64,000 nt of DNA from Carposina sasakii (GCA_014607495.2 CP053153.1:10416001-10480000), one strand, 5' to 3'. Positions 34,460 through 47,417 are shown, counted from the first letter of the stretch. Translations and numbers: made by a program. The notes: generated from the letters alone by a model not told the origin.

Positions 34460-36770
34460 ATATGTTTTAGTTAACAGACATGAATCCTGGTAGAATTACT
34501 TTTGCTATATACCAGTTTTATGAAATCTCTAAGAAATATTTTCGTATTTTCTTAATCTTTGTATTTTATGTGTTATATATGTTGACATACATATTACTGC
34601 AACCATACTTACCTGCATACTATGTCAACATATTAATTGCTGCATAACTCGGAGACATTTATAATACTATCGTGTAGCCCGCATTAAACTTTAAAACAAA
34701 TGCTTTAGTCAAACATAAGTAGTTTTTCGCAATCAATGTAACAATTAAAACGATATTAAATAGGATAGTTGACCATGGGCGGTTTAAGGCCCAGTTACAT
34801 TTACTATTGTGTGACAATTTTGATCAGACATCCATACTCTGCGGTGATTGACTAATATAGACATAGATTTTTTTATTTCCATAATTTGATGAAGACTTTT
34901 ATATTACTCATACTAAATAAAACATAGTTGTCACTAGTTAGTGCCTATCCTAACACAGGGTGTGAGAGACCGCCAGATAAATACTGATCAGATTCTGAGG
35001 GAAATGATATATTTTTGAAGCTTTCTTTGATTTAGGATCCAATGGTTCTCAACATTTAACGTTGTTGTAAAACTTAAAACTTTTAGAATGCCCACCTCAG
35101 TCTCGACTTTTTGTCTTTGAATGCAAGGAGGCAGAAGAAACGACACATCACGTGGTCAGACACATGATCGAGTGTCAATCAACGTCATTCTCCTTTTAGA
35201 ATTTTCTGCTTTGGTTTGAATAAGAAGGTAAGGTAAAGAAACATAAAAAAAAAACAATCGAATGTCGAATGTGGAGACTCTAAGCAAAGTAACTAACTTG
35301 TGCACGTAGTCTTAGAACTTAGAACGGCTTTTGTATAAAAACCAAATGTGAAAGGGCCTTTACATGGAACAACGATTTTATGATTTCAATATCGGGCAGT
35401 GTGTGATTGCGCCATGTACCAGGGTATCAAATGAACTATGGCCTAAACCGCACAGTGGTCGATTGGCCATACCTACTCACTTTACTTTCAGTGAAGCCTA
35501 GGTTACTTTGCAGAATGTTTTGTTAGGCATACGAAGTTATAGCTATAAAATGCTTAGTATGTTTCTGGTGTATTGCCAAAATATATATATTAAGTAATAT
35601 ACATTTTGTGATAATTTGATAGGTACCCTTATTACCTAAGTAGCAAAAGCATAGCGATAGCGAAAATTGTACAAAAATCGCTGATTGCTTGTCAAATTCG
35701 TATTACGTAAGATTAATTTCAAAGGAACATTGACTGTTCATGGCGAATATTGTACAATTTTCGCTATCGCATTGCTTCGGCTTTGCTATTGCAAATTAGT
35801 TAATCAGGAGGCCGGTTTGTTTATTAACTCGGATGACGAATTAGTAACAATTAGATCCTTTATTATTCGTCTTTTATAATATCTAATATGTTTTTTATCA
35901 TTAAGTAAGCTGTAAAGAAAGCGCTAGTTCTAATTTCAACTGGGCTCTACCATATCCACTCTACGTAATCTCCAATTCAAAATCATCCAAAAACATAATT
36001 TTTCTATTTGCCACCATATACCTGTATAGGTAATATAGGTAGGTAGTAATGTTCATATAAAGTGGGAGTCATTTCATATGGCCGTCAACTACTCCGTCTT
36101 CTAGATCCTAATGGACATATCTGTAACGTAGAGTTCTTGGCGTCAACCGTCAGGTGCCAAATTATGATTTATCTTTGGTGCAAAACAGGTGCTGCATGGT
36201 GATAGTAATACCATTTGGTCCTGTTGGCTCTCTAAGTACCTATTTTCTATTGAAGATTAATCATAATTTGACACCTGATGGTTCACGGCTGTCCGAGAAT
36301 ACCTACCAAGTAGATAGTTCACATAAAATATGATTGCAAGTGTTGAAACCTAACAGCTGTATTAAAACAATGTTCAAACCCTAGTGATTTGTCATAGAAG
36401 GCTAACTTTCACTAGAATATGCTTATTTTAGCCTCCTTGGCCTGGTATGCAGTACATTAAAAGGAATTCGACGTTCATAGAGATGATTATCGTTTGGAAT
36501 TACCGCTTCAAGTCAAATATTATAAAGGTCGATAGTTTTATTAGTGGATGCCTATGGCATCATCTGAGTAACTTTTTAGAAATACGGTTCCTTAGGAACC
36601 GGATAGGAATAGGAACTTTGGGAAATTCTTCTTTCCTTCCTTATACACCGTCCAAGTTTCAGGTCTCTAGGACCAGCGGATCAGCTGTCCGTTGGTTCTT
36701 AATGATTCAGTTTATAAACAAACATAACATTTTTCATAAAATTATTAATAAAGAAAATGGAATTTTTTTT
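34460..36770. other. Intergenic; inverted repeat at 35645-35779
   Basis: No gene is seen. At 35645-35779 the arm GCGATAGCGAAAATTGTACA is repeated inverted about 75 bases later, forming a small hairpin. AT-rich elsewhere. Confidence 0.5.
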
Positions 36771-36926
36771 TCACCCGATTGGGAATCAAACCCAAGACCA
36801 CTGCAAACCGTGCCAGCCGCTCTATCCTCTGAGCTACCGGGTCAATTACTCGGATGACGAATTATACCATCTCTTTTCTAAATTACATATTGGCAACGTT
36901 ATTCTTCATCCCGATAGCTATACATT
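36771..36926 (-). mobile_element. tRNA-like SINE fragment
   Basis: On the minus strand it reads CCGGTAGCTCAGAGGATAGA (A-box-like) and GGTCTTGGGTTTGATTCCC (B box). It matches the copy at 46851-46923. The bases beyond (36867-36926, CGGGATGAAGAATAACGTTG on the minus strand) also recur at about 61525-61565. Confidence 0.7.
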
Positions 36927-37409
36927 AGCCAAATCTCGGCAAACAAAGCAGAATCCCTCAGCACATTTTTTAAAGATGAAACGATCAACCATATCCTAAC
37001 GGATTATATTAATGGAGAAGTGTTTTTATAAATTTATCTTAACATTTTTCATAAAACAAATTATTACATTAAGCTGTCAAACATATCTGTAATATGTATC
37101 ACAGACCATTTAGGGCGTTTGCGACATCCTGTATATATTCATAACGTTTGAAAGGGCCATAATTGTATGGTCATGTATAATAAAGTTAATTGTTTAGCAT
37201 TTTGTAACGTCTATGGTTTAGCCGCCTACACTGGTCGCTACTAGAAGTGTTATTTATTAGTTTGTTTGTACTAATTTTTATATCCATAAAATTAAGGTTT
37301 GAACATTAAATTTTGGATACATAATGAAAATTTATAGACTGAGCTTTACCGCTATTTTTTGAAACATACATGTAAAATATTCTTACAAAAAGTCATATTA
37401 ACTTTACGC

Positions 37410-37560
37410 AGTACAGCAGTGACGTGAAGGAGCATAGGGGTAAGCACAAACTTCTCGATAGTCCGTAACGCTATCGTCTAACTGTCAAATCACATAGATT
37501 TTGCTAGAGAGTCGCTAGCAAAATCTCCGCGTACAAAACAGTTAACTAGTTTTATAGTCT
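37410..37560 (-). repeat. Diverged repeat, inverted copy of 23036-23180
   Basis: Shared words on opposite strands are ATCTATGTGATTTGACAGTT, TAGCGTTAC, CTATCGAGA and GTGCTTACCCC. It is an old copy. Confidence 0.65.
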
Positions 37561-38124
37561 ATTCTATTCGCGCTATTACATTTCCGCAGGCTTAGGTCTG
37601 AAATTTCAGTCATATTCTGATGGTTATATTAGGTTTGATAGCATATATAATGGATAAAGGTAATGCTGTCTCTAACTTCATTAGGTTTTAGATAAAGACC
37701 TTCAGATAGGCTACGATATGTCACTGCCGCCAGCATGTGCAGCTTGATACATATCTTCTCGAGGAAGCCCTTCTCAAGGTCCACAAACGCTAAGCATAAT
37801 GCCCGATTATACTCCTATGGAAAGACGCTTGAAGTGCACTTATGTTAGGTCAAAATGTCCGAGTAAAGTCATCCTGCTGAGCTAGTCTAATTCGAAGGTC
37901 CGGCACAGTAAGTAGGCGGTCGATTGGGTCGTGCATCGATTATTACGATACGGCCATTGTCACGGAAGCTGAGATACGTTTGACCCTATGATATTTCAGA
38001 TTTAAAATAGCAATTCGATAAATAATTGAAAAGTGTAGATTGATAATATCGTGAGGTGATTTACGTAATACGTGATTTGATTGGTTAATTTGATTACATG
38101 AAATTAAAACACATGGGTAATAAT

Positions 38125-38215
38125 AAGCTGTTAGAGATAAGCTCGCCTTTGTACATTATTTTATAAAATATTGTATCTTGTGTGTTTTTTTTTCTGTGTA
38201 CAATAAAGAATATAT
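38125..38215 (+). mobile_element. LINE 3' end fragment
   Basis: GTTAGAGATAAGCTCGCCTTTGTACA and GTGTACAATAAAGAATATATATA match the 3' ends at 1250-1367 and 31680-31790. Confidence 0.65.
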
Positions 38216-40276
38216 ATATAATAGGAACTTTCAGAAACTTTATGTATGTAATTGTTGAATAGGCTTCTCAGCTCAATGTTATTGCTGTGACTTTTCCATG
38301 AGGACTTTACATAACATAATATATAAAACATGTATAGTCAAGCCCAATATCCTCTAATGTGTTAGAAAGAAATATGCAACCCACTTTTCATGTTATCAAC
38401 CTATAATCTCACGAAGTTTGGGGTAGTCTTACCATCCCTTTTTGGGCACAACAGAGACCGCTAATAAATACAAATGTAATATGACTATATAACTTTGTGA
38501 TATCATTGGTCATCTATTATCCAGACCTCCCGTGGATTTTCCATCAGCATCAACCACACGTAGCCTTGTCAACTATCAAAATGCAATATTAATGGGTTAA
38601 ATTTATCTATTTATATACATTAATTCGGCTCAGTTTTCAAATTGACATTGACAATTGATGTTAGACAATAACGAATACGTGCCAACGATCGGAACGGTAT
38701 CGCTGACAGCTTTGTTGTCGACAAAGAGTTTATTTTTATCGTAAGTAATAGTTTTTGTCATGGTCAGATTAAGGGAGTTTTCTCACTGGTAGGTACGACA
38801 AAATTGTATTAGGCACTGGTCACCGTATAGCACTACTTATAAAGTTAATAGCGAAAGATACTCTGTGAGTCTGAAATAAGATAAAATAAGTGAACTGGCA
38901 AATTAAAATTGCTTCGCTATTAACCTTCGATCGATATAAAAGTCTTTAGCAGTCAGCTTTAAATGGAAATTCTATAATGGATTAATATAGCATGTCTTGT
39001 TAAGTTGCTGGTACTACTACTTGTGTTCTAGTGAGACAGGTCCCTAACAGCGGGTGAGTGACCTCTGAACTTGGCTAGAATTACACTAAACTTTTCATTC
39101 AATTCTAATGTAACCTTGTGAACGTAACAACAAAGCTCTAAAGTGATTATCTAAAACCTTTCACGGATATTGAATTATAGTGAATTATATATAGCCTCCG
39201 GGTATTTAATGTACTAGTGGTACTATTTGTAGTTTATGAGAATAATTTAACTAAAATTAGAATAAGGTAGGTATTGGATATTCAAACAATGCGTAAGTAT
39301 TTACTATGCATTAGTATGCCTATAGTATTGTGTGGCACCATGTGGCACCATTAGGTTCTATCGGCCCTTGGTGCTCTGTCTACCCCGTAAAAGGGATATT
39401 CGTACAGGCGTGATTCAGCGCAGGCCCGAAGTAAATTTTAGAATGGAGCGAGATCCAATTATGTCGCCTCTCCTGTTTGCTCCTAATAATATATACCTAT
39501 ACCTAGGCGCCTAATTTAGGCGCCCTCTAGGATTGGGCGCCTGGAGCGACTGCTCCATACGCCGTATGGGCCGGCCCAGGCGTGATTGTATGTATGTATG
39601 TTTAAATTATAACTTCGGATGATACGCTACACTTTCTGTATATAATACATACATAATATACACGGCTGTGTTCTCATAATGGTGTAGCCACAACTAAAGG
39701 ACCACGAAGAACTACAGCTACGTTCAGCATGGCGGAGACATGATCAGTGATAACGTCACTAGGAGATTGCCCGAGTTTCTTAGTCGACTCTTACGATGTG
39801 CACGGTAGGAAGTGCAGCTGATGTATTCTAGTGAAGCCTGCACAGAACAGGACTCTCTATAAAATATTCAGAATGAAACATTGATGTCCTTATACGTTAT
39901 ATTTCAACCAATTAATATATATTTGCCAACCTCCAATACCGGTCCCTGAGGCAACAGATTTGTAGAGATAATTACATAGGGAGGAAATAATAAGTCGAGC
40001 AGAAACATGTGTTTATGTGTTTCAGAAGGTAGCTTATGAAGCAACAATCGGTTAATTAGTATATAGGTACGAGTATTAGAGAGAGAGTTTAGGATGCTTC
40101 ATGGTATAGGGCATTAATTCGTACTAATTGCCTGTAATAACTACACTTTAGTTTTTTTAATATACTCAGGAGCATCCACTGAGAAGTTAGGCTAGCATCT
40201 TGGTACTTATCATTTATATAAGTAACATATAAGTAACATATTCACACACACACACATTCACACACTTCACAACACA
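38216..40276. other. Intergenic with small repeat scraps
   Basis: 39339-39400 is a family C scrap (GGTTCTATCGGCCCTTGGTG, CTACCCCGTAA). About 39755-39835 is a family A scrap (TTAGTCGACTCTTACGATGTGCACGG, reversed). No gene was seen. Confidence 0.5.
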
Positions 40277-40485
40277 TTGACCTAATCCCACACTAAGATC
40301 CCTAAGGTCTTGTGTCGTGGGTACTAGGCAACGGTATATAAATACATAGATAAGTATATAAACATCCATGACTCGGAAACAAACATCGATATTCATCACA
40401 TCAATGTTTGCACCTACCGGGACTCGAACCCAGGACCTACGGCGTCGCAGGCAGGGCCACTACCAACTACACCAATCGGCCGTCA
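40277..40485 (-). mobile_element. tRNA-derived SINE
   Basis: The minus strand starts TGACGGCCGATTGGTGTAGT and has an A-box-like GTGTAGTTGGTAGTGGC and a B box GGTCCTGGGTTCGAGTCCC. An unrelated body follows, with AACATTGATGTGATGAATATC and CACGACACAAGACCTTAGGG. A second full copy is at 47653-47866. The head is too diverged for a tRNA gene. Confidence 0.85.
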
Positions 40486-41079
40486 AATTTGACAATTTTT
40501 GACTCAGCTTTGCTAATCGGGATTTTTTTCATGATATTGCAGTTCTGGCTAGTTCATTTTGGGAACACTTATAATCTTTATATGTATCAAGGGCATACAC
40601 GAATACCAGGCCATTTGTTTATAAAATTTTAGAACTATGTAATTAATACATTATTAGAAGTCAGTGTGTTAAAAAAATCTCGTTTTTAACTGTAGGCTAA
40701 ACTAGGGTTAATATACTGAATTATGTTATACAAGTATGTTCTGTGTATAACAACAGAAAATGCTTGTATAACAAACTTTGAATAACAACTTTAATCGTTC
40801 CGTTAAGCGGAGTGGTGTAATAAGCAAAACGAGTCCGTTATCTGTCAACGTTTATAATGTACCTGTGAACTATGTAGGCGATTCTGCGACAGTTAGTCGA
40901 TTGGGCTATAAATTGCTCAAGATATGCTAAAAGCAGCCAGTTATACTAATACATGTACCTACTGTCTTTACTGGCAAACTAGATTTTATATTCTGGTTTT
41001 CAGGCTTAATATTTATCAGTTTTCGTTACTCTATTATGATTTTTATATTACTTAGATGTTGAATGCCATGAAAATATAT

Positions 41080-41140
41080 AGGCCTTGGGCGAGGCCTATG
41101 TCCAACAGTGGACTTCTCAGAGCTGTAAATGATGATGATG
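41080..41140 (+). mobile_element. 61-bp RTE 3'-end insertion with TSD
   Basis: Only AGGCCTTGGGCGAGGCCTAT through to GTAAATGATGATGATG remains. It is the same 3' end as the RTE copy at 17410-18029. The 12-bp duplication ATGAAAATATAT flanks it (41068-41079 and 41141-41152). It is an extreme 5' truncation. Confidence 0.88.
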
Positions 41141-41152
41141 ATGAAAATATAT

Positions 41153-42462
41153 TATTTATGGATATGGTTACGTAATACCATTATTAAACGTGCATACCAT
41201 TTCGACTTCAAACTGTTCCAAATAGATAAATATATTTTATTCTCTAAGTTTTTCCTAAAATATTTAAATTTTATCTAATGAATCATTTAATTTTTTAGTG
41301 AAATAGGACGGATCAACGGGGATCTTAGTTTCGCCTATTTTTCAGCTAACACCGAATTTCTTACAGAGTTTTTAATATATTCCATTAACATTTTAATGAC
41401 AATTCATTAAGAATAACGAGGTAAATTTTTTAATTTTAATTATAATTCTACTTGCACCATTGTTCGCCCTGAATAAGATTCTAACCTTGAATGTAATGTA
41501 GTAATTAGTAAAATGTAAAGAATGTCGTGCTCCAATTTTTGTGCGCCGGCGCAGTGGGCAGTTACGCGTAGTGCGTAAATGTACAAGGTCATTGCGATAG
41601 TAATAATAGGTTGTGTATGCCACGTATGCAATAATTATAGTGCCATTAACATCGTAGTTACGAAGCTTATTTGACAATTGCATGTAAAGTTGAGTTTGTA
41701 GCTTAATTTATTATAGGATACCAATTTATTTATCAAATTAAGTATAGATTAAATTCCTTATGTATGTGAAATAAATAAAGATTAAATTCCTATGGGATAT
41801 CAGTTAGAGACAACAGAAATAATCACTTTTTGTGACCAAAATGTACTTATATTCAGTCCTACTTTGCGGTACCTAAGCTCGGACACGGTTACTTGATTCG
41901 TTACCTACGGCTTATGCCCTTAGGATTTCTATTTTAGGGCTTTTTTTCCACCTGTCCATATTAAACTTAACTTAACACGGGTATTTGGCCTTGTTTGTAA
42001 TCTGTAACTTCTTTCGACATATATTGTTGTGTTTCTTATGAGGAGGTACATCAGTAGGTAGACGTGTGAATGCATTTTCGTAACTAGATATCATTAATAA
42101 TGTTATTAAAATACCCGTTGAATAGACAGACTATTTTTGTTTTATGACTGAATAAAATGTATATAATAATTTTATATATTAATTTCTTTTAACCCTTTTA
42201 AGAATGAGGTAGATGTATTATCTACAGCCTGTATGTGTGATAAATATTACTCTTATTTGCTTACTGAGGCTTATTTCAATATTTTTTCCACACACTTTGA
42301 ATCCTGGAATCTCTACATGCGTTAAGGTCGTAAGACTTATAGGTTTGGATTGATATATAAAAACTAGAGTTTTTGTACTATATTTAATGACTATTAATAG
42401 AGTACATAAACAAGGATCACAGAGATAATAAATAGACAAGATACAGTAAGAGAACTTCAGGT
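41153..42462. other. Intergenic, no gene seen
   Basis: AT-rich 3' flank of the fifth cuticle gene. No element ends or coding frame could be supported. Confidence 0.4.
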
Positions 42463-44739
42463 TTAGTAGGAGTGGTGCTGGGAGTGGTACACGTGGTGGC
42501 TGGGGCCGGAGTTGTGGACCACTGCGTTGAAACTGAAAATAAATATTACATTTTTAATAATTATTACTAAAATAAAAATCTATCCATCACCAACTTTTTT
42601 ATGTAATGATGGTTAAAAAGAATAGTTGGATAAGATGACTTTAGCTATTTCTTATTTTTTATCTTTCATATTTTTGTTATTCTACACAAGTGTCTTATCA
42701 GAAAACAAATTCAAATACCGGAACTCAGAATCCCCAACCTGTTATCCGGTAGACATTAACCCTGAAATAACTAGAATCTGTTAACACCTAATAAATTCAA
42801 TCTCATTTGCATGCTTGCTCATTGATAAATATTTGGTTCCTTAAAGTCCCTGATAAAATCGTTGTCAAGCAACATTGTTGTCACTAGATCAAAACATGTC
42901 TAGACCAGTTTTATTAATAAAACATTTGTTTAGCACGTGTTGACAGGCTACGTATATGCAAGAAGTATAAAACCTCAGTGCTGACGTCGCTATAATCTAC
43001 ATGTTGTGTTTATTTCGATATGACAAAAGGTTAGTTCCACATCTGGCCACCTGATGATATAAGTTGGTTCGCATAATTGTAGGGGTCGTGTGAGGTCGTA
43101 ATCGTTACTCATTGAGTATGTGGACCGGTTAGACCGCCATGTGATTAAACGTAAACATTGGTTAAGTTCTACTTGTTACGTGCAGACGGCTTCCTGGGAA
43201 AGCCGTGTCAAACATAACTCGTGTACGCGAACTGGGATTTGCGTAATTAGGGGAAAGTTGCAATGTCATGTGGCTCATCATGCATACAGGTTTACATTAC
43301 AATATTTAGTAATAATGTAACTAGGACGCATATTGTAAGTACCTAATGTGTGTTTACCTAAGTTTAATTAAAATTATTTTGTTGTAAAATGTAAGCCAGA
43401 GAGGCAAACATAACAAAGTGTATATTCATAGCTCATTGAATTTTATCGCTTGCCGGTGATGAGGTTCCCACAACTATCTGGTTGACGAAATGACGATCGT
43501 GCGAGCCATTATTCTGAGCCTCTATGCAGAGCTATATTTCAAATGAATAGCCCATGTTGTGCTTCAAACGATACATGAATGTATGAGCAAGAAAATAACT
43601 ACAATTTGAGGTGCTTTCGAAAAATTATGTTAGTTTTGTACATTGGATAGGCTAGCGTATAAAAAGTGTAAAGTGTATGACTACGATTCGGAGCTTAATG
43701 CTTGTGGATCTCACCCGTTGTGGTCATCAGCGGAGTAAGAGACCTTGCGGAAGGTGCCATCAGGCTGCAGCAGGGAGTACTCTCCCTTCACAACATCTCC
43801 ATCGCGGCTCTCATGTTGAGACTTGTGGTCTCCGGTGTGAGGGTCTTCCACGGAGTAAGAGTAGGTGTATTTGGGATGGGACTGGAGAAAAGTTTTTGTT
43901 TTTTTTAAATAGACAAATGGCTGCAGATTAAGCTTATCTAATTATATCGTACTACATACATAGGTACGTAATTTTGATAGCTACTACAATAATACTAAAT
44001 ATTTTAAATAAGAAATACTGTGTATTCCACAAATATATTAATACAACTTGGAAGACGTAGCTATAGCTGCTAATCTGAGGTTGAAGCCTAATTTTTTGGA
44101 ATTTCAGGGCGAAATAATAGTACCTTATTTTTTTTTGTTTGCCCATAATGCATCTTACTGCATTTATTAATTTGTTACTTTATTTACCTGAGTTTTATTG
44201 GTACTTACGTAGTAGTCCTCATGGCCATGCCCAGAGTAAGCCAGAGCTTGACCAGAATGGACAGGGGCGGAGTAGACTACTGGTGCCTCATGAGCGATAG
44301 GGGCATAGTGTGCCTCAGGAGCGTAGTGAGCCTCATGGGCAATGGGTGCGTAGTGGGTGTCGTGGTGCACCACGTTATGCTGGGAGGACACGGAGTATCC
44401 ACCATGGCCGAGGATGCCACCCTGGGCAGCAGCAACGAAGGCACCGAAAGTGAAGATCTGGGTAGAAGGAATACAGTTAGTATATTAATAGATATCTAGT
44501 AAGTAAAATTGATATCTAAGTTTTTTTTTTCGTTAGCTAGTTGAATTATACGGATTGCACTTGAATTTAGTTTTTTTTTGTGGTATTTGAATGTCAGATT
44601 TGGTTTATTATGCGATAGTTATTCTCGAATACTATATATGGTGTTTTTGTATCAAATTTTTACAGTAAATTCAAATTCGAGCACTTCACTTCACTGGCTA
44701 TGATTTTCAAAATGTTGGGTGACTTACTTTACTGAACAT
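42463..44739 (-). CDS. RR-2 cuticular protein, His/Ala/Glu repeats (165 aa)
   Basis: Exons (minus strand) are 44728-44739, 44209-44457, 43715-43881 and 42463-42532, totalling 498 coding bases. The signal peptide is MFSK plus [13 protein letters not shown]. Exon 2 continues [15 protein letters not shown], a variant of the SSQSI[VI]RHD motif of the neighbours. It then has HYAP[IE]A/HEAHYAP repeats and ends GHGHEDYY. The R&R domain starts at [18 protein letters not shown] (about residue 89) and contains [20 protein letters not shown], then [19 protein letters not shown]. Gln replaces the usual Glu before PDG (LQPDG). The short tail ends HSQHHSY. A secreted chitin-binding cuticle protein. Confidence 0.95.
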
Positions 44740-44757
44740 TTTGGATAGTTATGCGTG

Positions 44758-44794
44758 ACTGACATACATTTGACAGGCACTGGTGGGTTTTATA
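44758..44794 (-). promoter_or_regulatory. Core promoter: TATA box and initiator
   Basis: TATAAAA at 44794-44788 and TCAGT at 44762-44758 on the minus strand. The ATG is at 44739, and the spacing of about 32 bases is normal. Confidence 0.78.
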
Positions 44795-44988
44795 AGACTG
44801 TATGTGGGTCCGGTGGGGCAGTAGTGCGTCCCGCGGTGGCAAGGCCGAACTTTGGCTTTGACGCTCTCGAGCAATTCTAGTAGAGTGGGAGCTGTGGAAC
44901 GGAAGTCTGTCATATGTTATGGTCCCTTTGTCTACTTTTGGGCTGCTTATGGTAGAAATTCAGGCATTTTCTAAAAGGTACCTTTAGT

Positions 44989-45232
44989 CGCGTGGTGCCG
45001 ACAGAGTAGAATTCGTACCACCCCATGTCTGCCCGTGGGTATCGTACGAGACGATTAAGGGTTTCCGGAAGGTGGGCAGCAGCGCCTCCCGTGTTGACAA
45101 CATAGTCCAAAATACAAACTGCGTGCACATCAACCCGCCTGCCCAGCGTGGTGACTATGGGCAAACACTCCCCATGGCAGTGGGGGAAGCCTACGTCCAG
45201 CAGTGGACTTCAATAGGCTAATGATGATGATG
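44989..45232 (+). mobile_element. RTE-related retroposon, family B
   Basis: It starts CGCGTGGTGCCGACAGAGTA and ends CTACGTCCAGCAGTGGACTT then a (ATG)n tail. ACCTTTAGT/ACCTTTAAT flank it as an imperfect 9-bp TSD. Other copies are at 54647-54970, 55850-56100 (reversed) and 63585-63725. The 3' end matches RTE elements, so it is probably mobilised by them. Confidence 0.78.
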
Positions 45233-45840
45233 ACCTTTAATTAGGTGACCATTGAATGTCGGTCAAGTGTGTGGTTAAGTGTGTGACATAGTGAAAATTT
45301 GAGTAAAAATTTATAATTAACAATGCTTCCATCTGATAGGTTAATTAGAGCTATGTTAGGTATATTAGGATGATTGTTAGGGTTGCAGTAAACCGATTTA
45401 TCCAGAGGGATCTTCTATCAGAGTTGTGTACAAGTTTTATTTACAATTTTTTTCGTTAATTGTCAAAACAAGGTAAAACAATGTTTTTCAAATTATCCTT
45501 ATCCCAATCACAATGTCTATCTACTGCTTGCAATTCTGCATAGATTATGCCATACATATTTATTTTAAGTATATAATATTTATAATTAGATCTTATATGA
45601 CTTAAAAAAAAAATAATACCGACTTCAAACTTGTAACTAAAAAGCGATAAATAACGTAACTAATTTATCTACTTAATACATCTTAAATATCTAAAATTAT
45701 TTAAATATTTACAACTTAATACCTAATACTTTAACAAAGTCATCATTAACTATTTAAATATTTATAATTATCACTTATTTTTGGAGTCGGTGCCAGCCAA
45801 ACAAATAAATGTCATTAACAAAAAACATTTTTCTCCTTAG

Positions 45841-46150
45841 AAGCATACCTGGGAAGTGTCTGGTTTTGAAAATATTAGGGTCCAAAGTTGAGTAAATAGA
45901 CTGCGTTTTTCTGCATAAATGCACATAGACGCGCGTAGCAAGATTTTTTCACGAGAAATTATTAATATCTGTCTATGAAAAAACTAGCCTAAACACTGGA
46001 CACTAAATTTCGCCCGATCAAGTAATAAAAAAATTGTTTCAAAAAAATTTAAATCGTGTCTCAGCATTTTTTTTTGGCATAAACTTACTTTATTTGATGT
46101 ATAGAGTATGTACCCTTAGTTAAGGGTGGCAACGAAAAAACATCCTGTAT
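45841..46150 (-). repeat. Inverted paralogue of 1469-2121, empty for the MITE
   Basis: It matches 1469-2121 in reverse complement but reads straight through the MITE site (minus strand GGGTACATACTCTATAC). It therefore preserves the pre-insertion state, with one TA at about 46107. Confidence 0.85.
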
Positions 46151-46183
46151 ACTTAAAAATTCGTTACCCGTATAAGTATCACG

Positions 46184-46565
46184 TTAGCCCTACATATATA
46201 GTTTCCATCGACCAATTGCAGTGCTATCCCCTAACTCCTAATCGTTAAAGAGTTCTGTAGCTTGATCATCAGCACAGCAGCATCAGATGTTGATTCAAGT
46301 ATACCTCACAAGCAACAAGTTAGCCCTACATACTACTATATAGTTTCCATCGACCGATTGCAGTACTGTCTCCCAACTTCTAACCGTTAAGGAGTTCTGT
46401 AGATTCATTATCAGCACAGCAGCATCAGATGTTGATTCAAGTAACACGTTAGCCCTACATACTACTAAATAGTTTCCATCGACCAATTGCAGTACTGTAT
46501 CCCAACTCCTAACCGTTAAAGAGTTCTGTAGCTTCATCATCAGCACAGCAGCTGTGAAGCATATA
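46184..46565. repeat. Tandem repeat, ~130-bp unit, three copies
   Basis: Units start GTTAGCCCTACATA at 46184, 46319 and 46448. Each contains AGTTTCCATCGACC, ATTGCAGT, GAGTTCTGTAG and CATCAGCACAGCAGC. Copies differ by small indels. Confidence 0.9.
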
Positions 46566-46850
46566 CCTGAGTAAGACATGATTACGTAACAAAAGCACTA
46601 TACGAGCATACAATTTTCGGTGGTTGTCTAGATTTCTCCTGGATCCCATCATCAGATCCTGACCTGGTGAAAATGGGACCACCTCAGAAGTGAACTCTAT
46701 CCAACCAAAAAAATTTTTTTGAAATCCGTCTATAATTGAAGGAAATATCGGTGATCATACATATAAAAAAAATATACATACAGACGAATTGAGAACCTCC
46801 TCCTTTTGTTGAAGTTGGTTAAAAATTATGAATGAAGAAATTGAAAAAAT

Positions 46851-46923
46851 TCCTCGCCCGAGTGGGAATCGAACCCACGACCTCTGCATACCGTGCTAGC
46901 GCTCTAGCCACTGAGCTACCGGG
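46851..46923 (-). mobile_element. tRNA-like sequence, SINE-type
   Basis: The minus strand has CCGGTAGCTCAGTGGCTAGA and GGTCGTGGGTTCGATTCCCA, good A and B boxes. The anticodon stem does not pair properly, and a relative at 36771 continues into non-tRNA sequence. It sits directly after the composite repeat. Confidence 0.65.
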
Positions 46924-47417
46924 TCAATTACTCGGATTATTTAGATCTGCCTAATGACAAAAGTAATATCATCTAATGACCCATCAGCTCCCTGTCTACA
47001 CACGAGGTACGAACAGATAGTTACACAAAAGCGCTGTGAACCGACACCAAGCTTCGTTACACTGCGTTAACGCAGGTATGATAACGCACAGTTTTACATA
47101 TGAGACGTGCAATTTGTGTAGAGTTTACTGATCGTATCTGTGGGTCAATTACAACAGTTTTTGAGGGTATTAACTAACACCCTTATTCGTTAGACTTACA
47201 ACACTGTTAATGAATCTATTTGTATATCAGAACTAGACAGTTTAGGTCTACATTGTCACTATATAAAAACATTATAATTGAGAAAGTGGAATGGTAAATT
47301 TTGAGTTTATGCCACTGCATAACACTTTATTTAAGTAAAAGTAATTCTTATTAAAATAGACATAAGTAATAGAAGTATAGGACACAATACCTAGTCAGTG
47401 ATGAAAATAGAATAAGA

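Larger units (their letters stand above)
45612..46831. repeat. Composite repeat bounded by CCGACTTCAA / TTGAAGTTGG
   Basis: The ends TACCGACTTCAAAC (45617) and TTGAAGTTGGTTAAAA (46810) are inverted. ACAGACGAATTGAGAACCTCC lies inside the right end. This matches my memory of a very common lepidopteran repeat. It contains the reversed repeat 45841-46150 and the tandem array 46184-46565. Confidence 0.6.

Noticed and set aside
36447..36857. Open frame of 136 residues
   Set aside because: It runs across a tRNA-like SINE head in antisense, with no domain, promoter or splice support.
44910..45164. Open frame of 84 residues (also 55955-56164, opposite strand)
   Set aside because: Both are the same translated strand of the family B retroposon, which has no recognised protein domain in this frame.
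46851..46923. Possible functional tRNA gene
   Set aside because: A and B boxes are good, but the anticodon stem has mismatches. A relative at 36771-36843 continues into non-tRNA repeat sequence.
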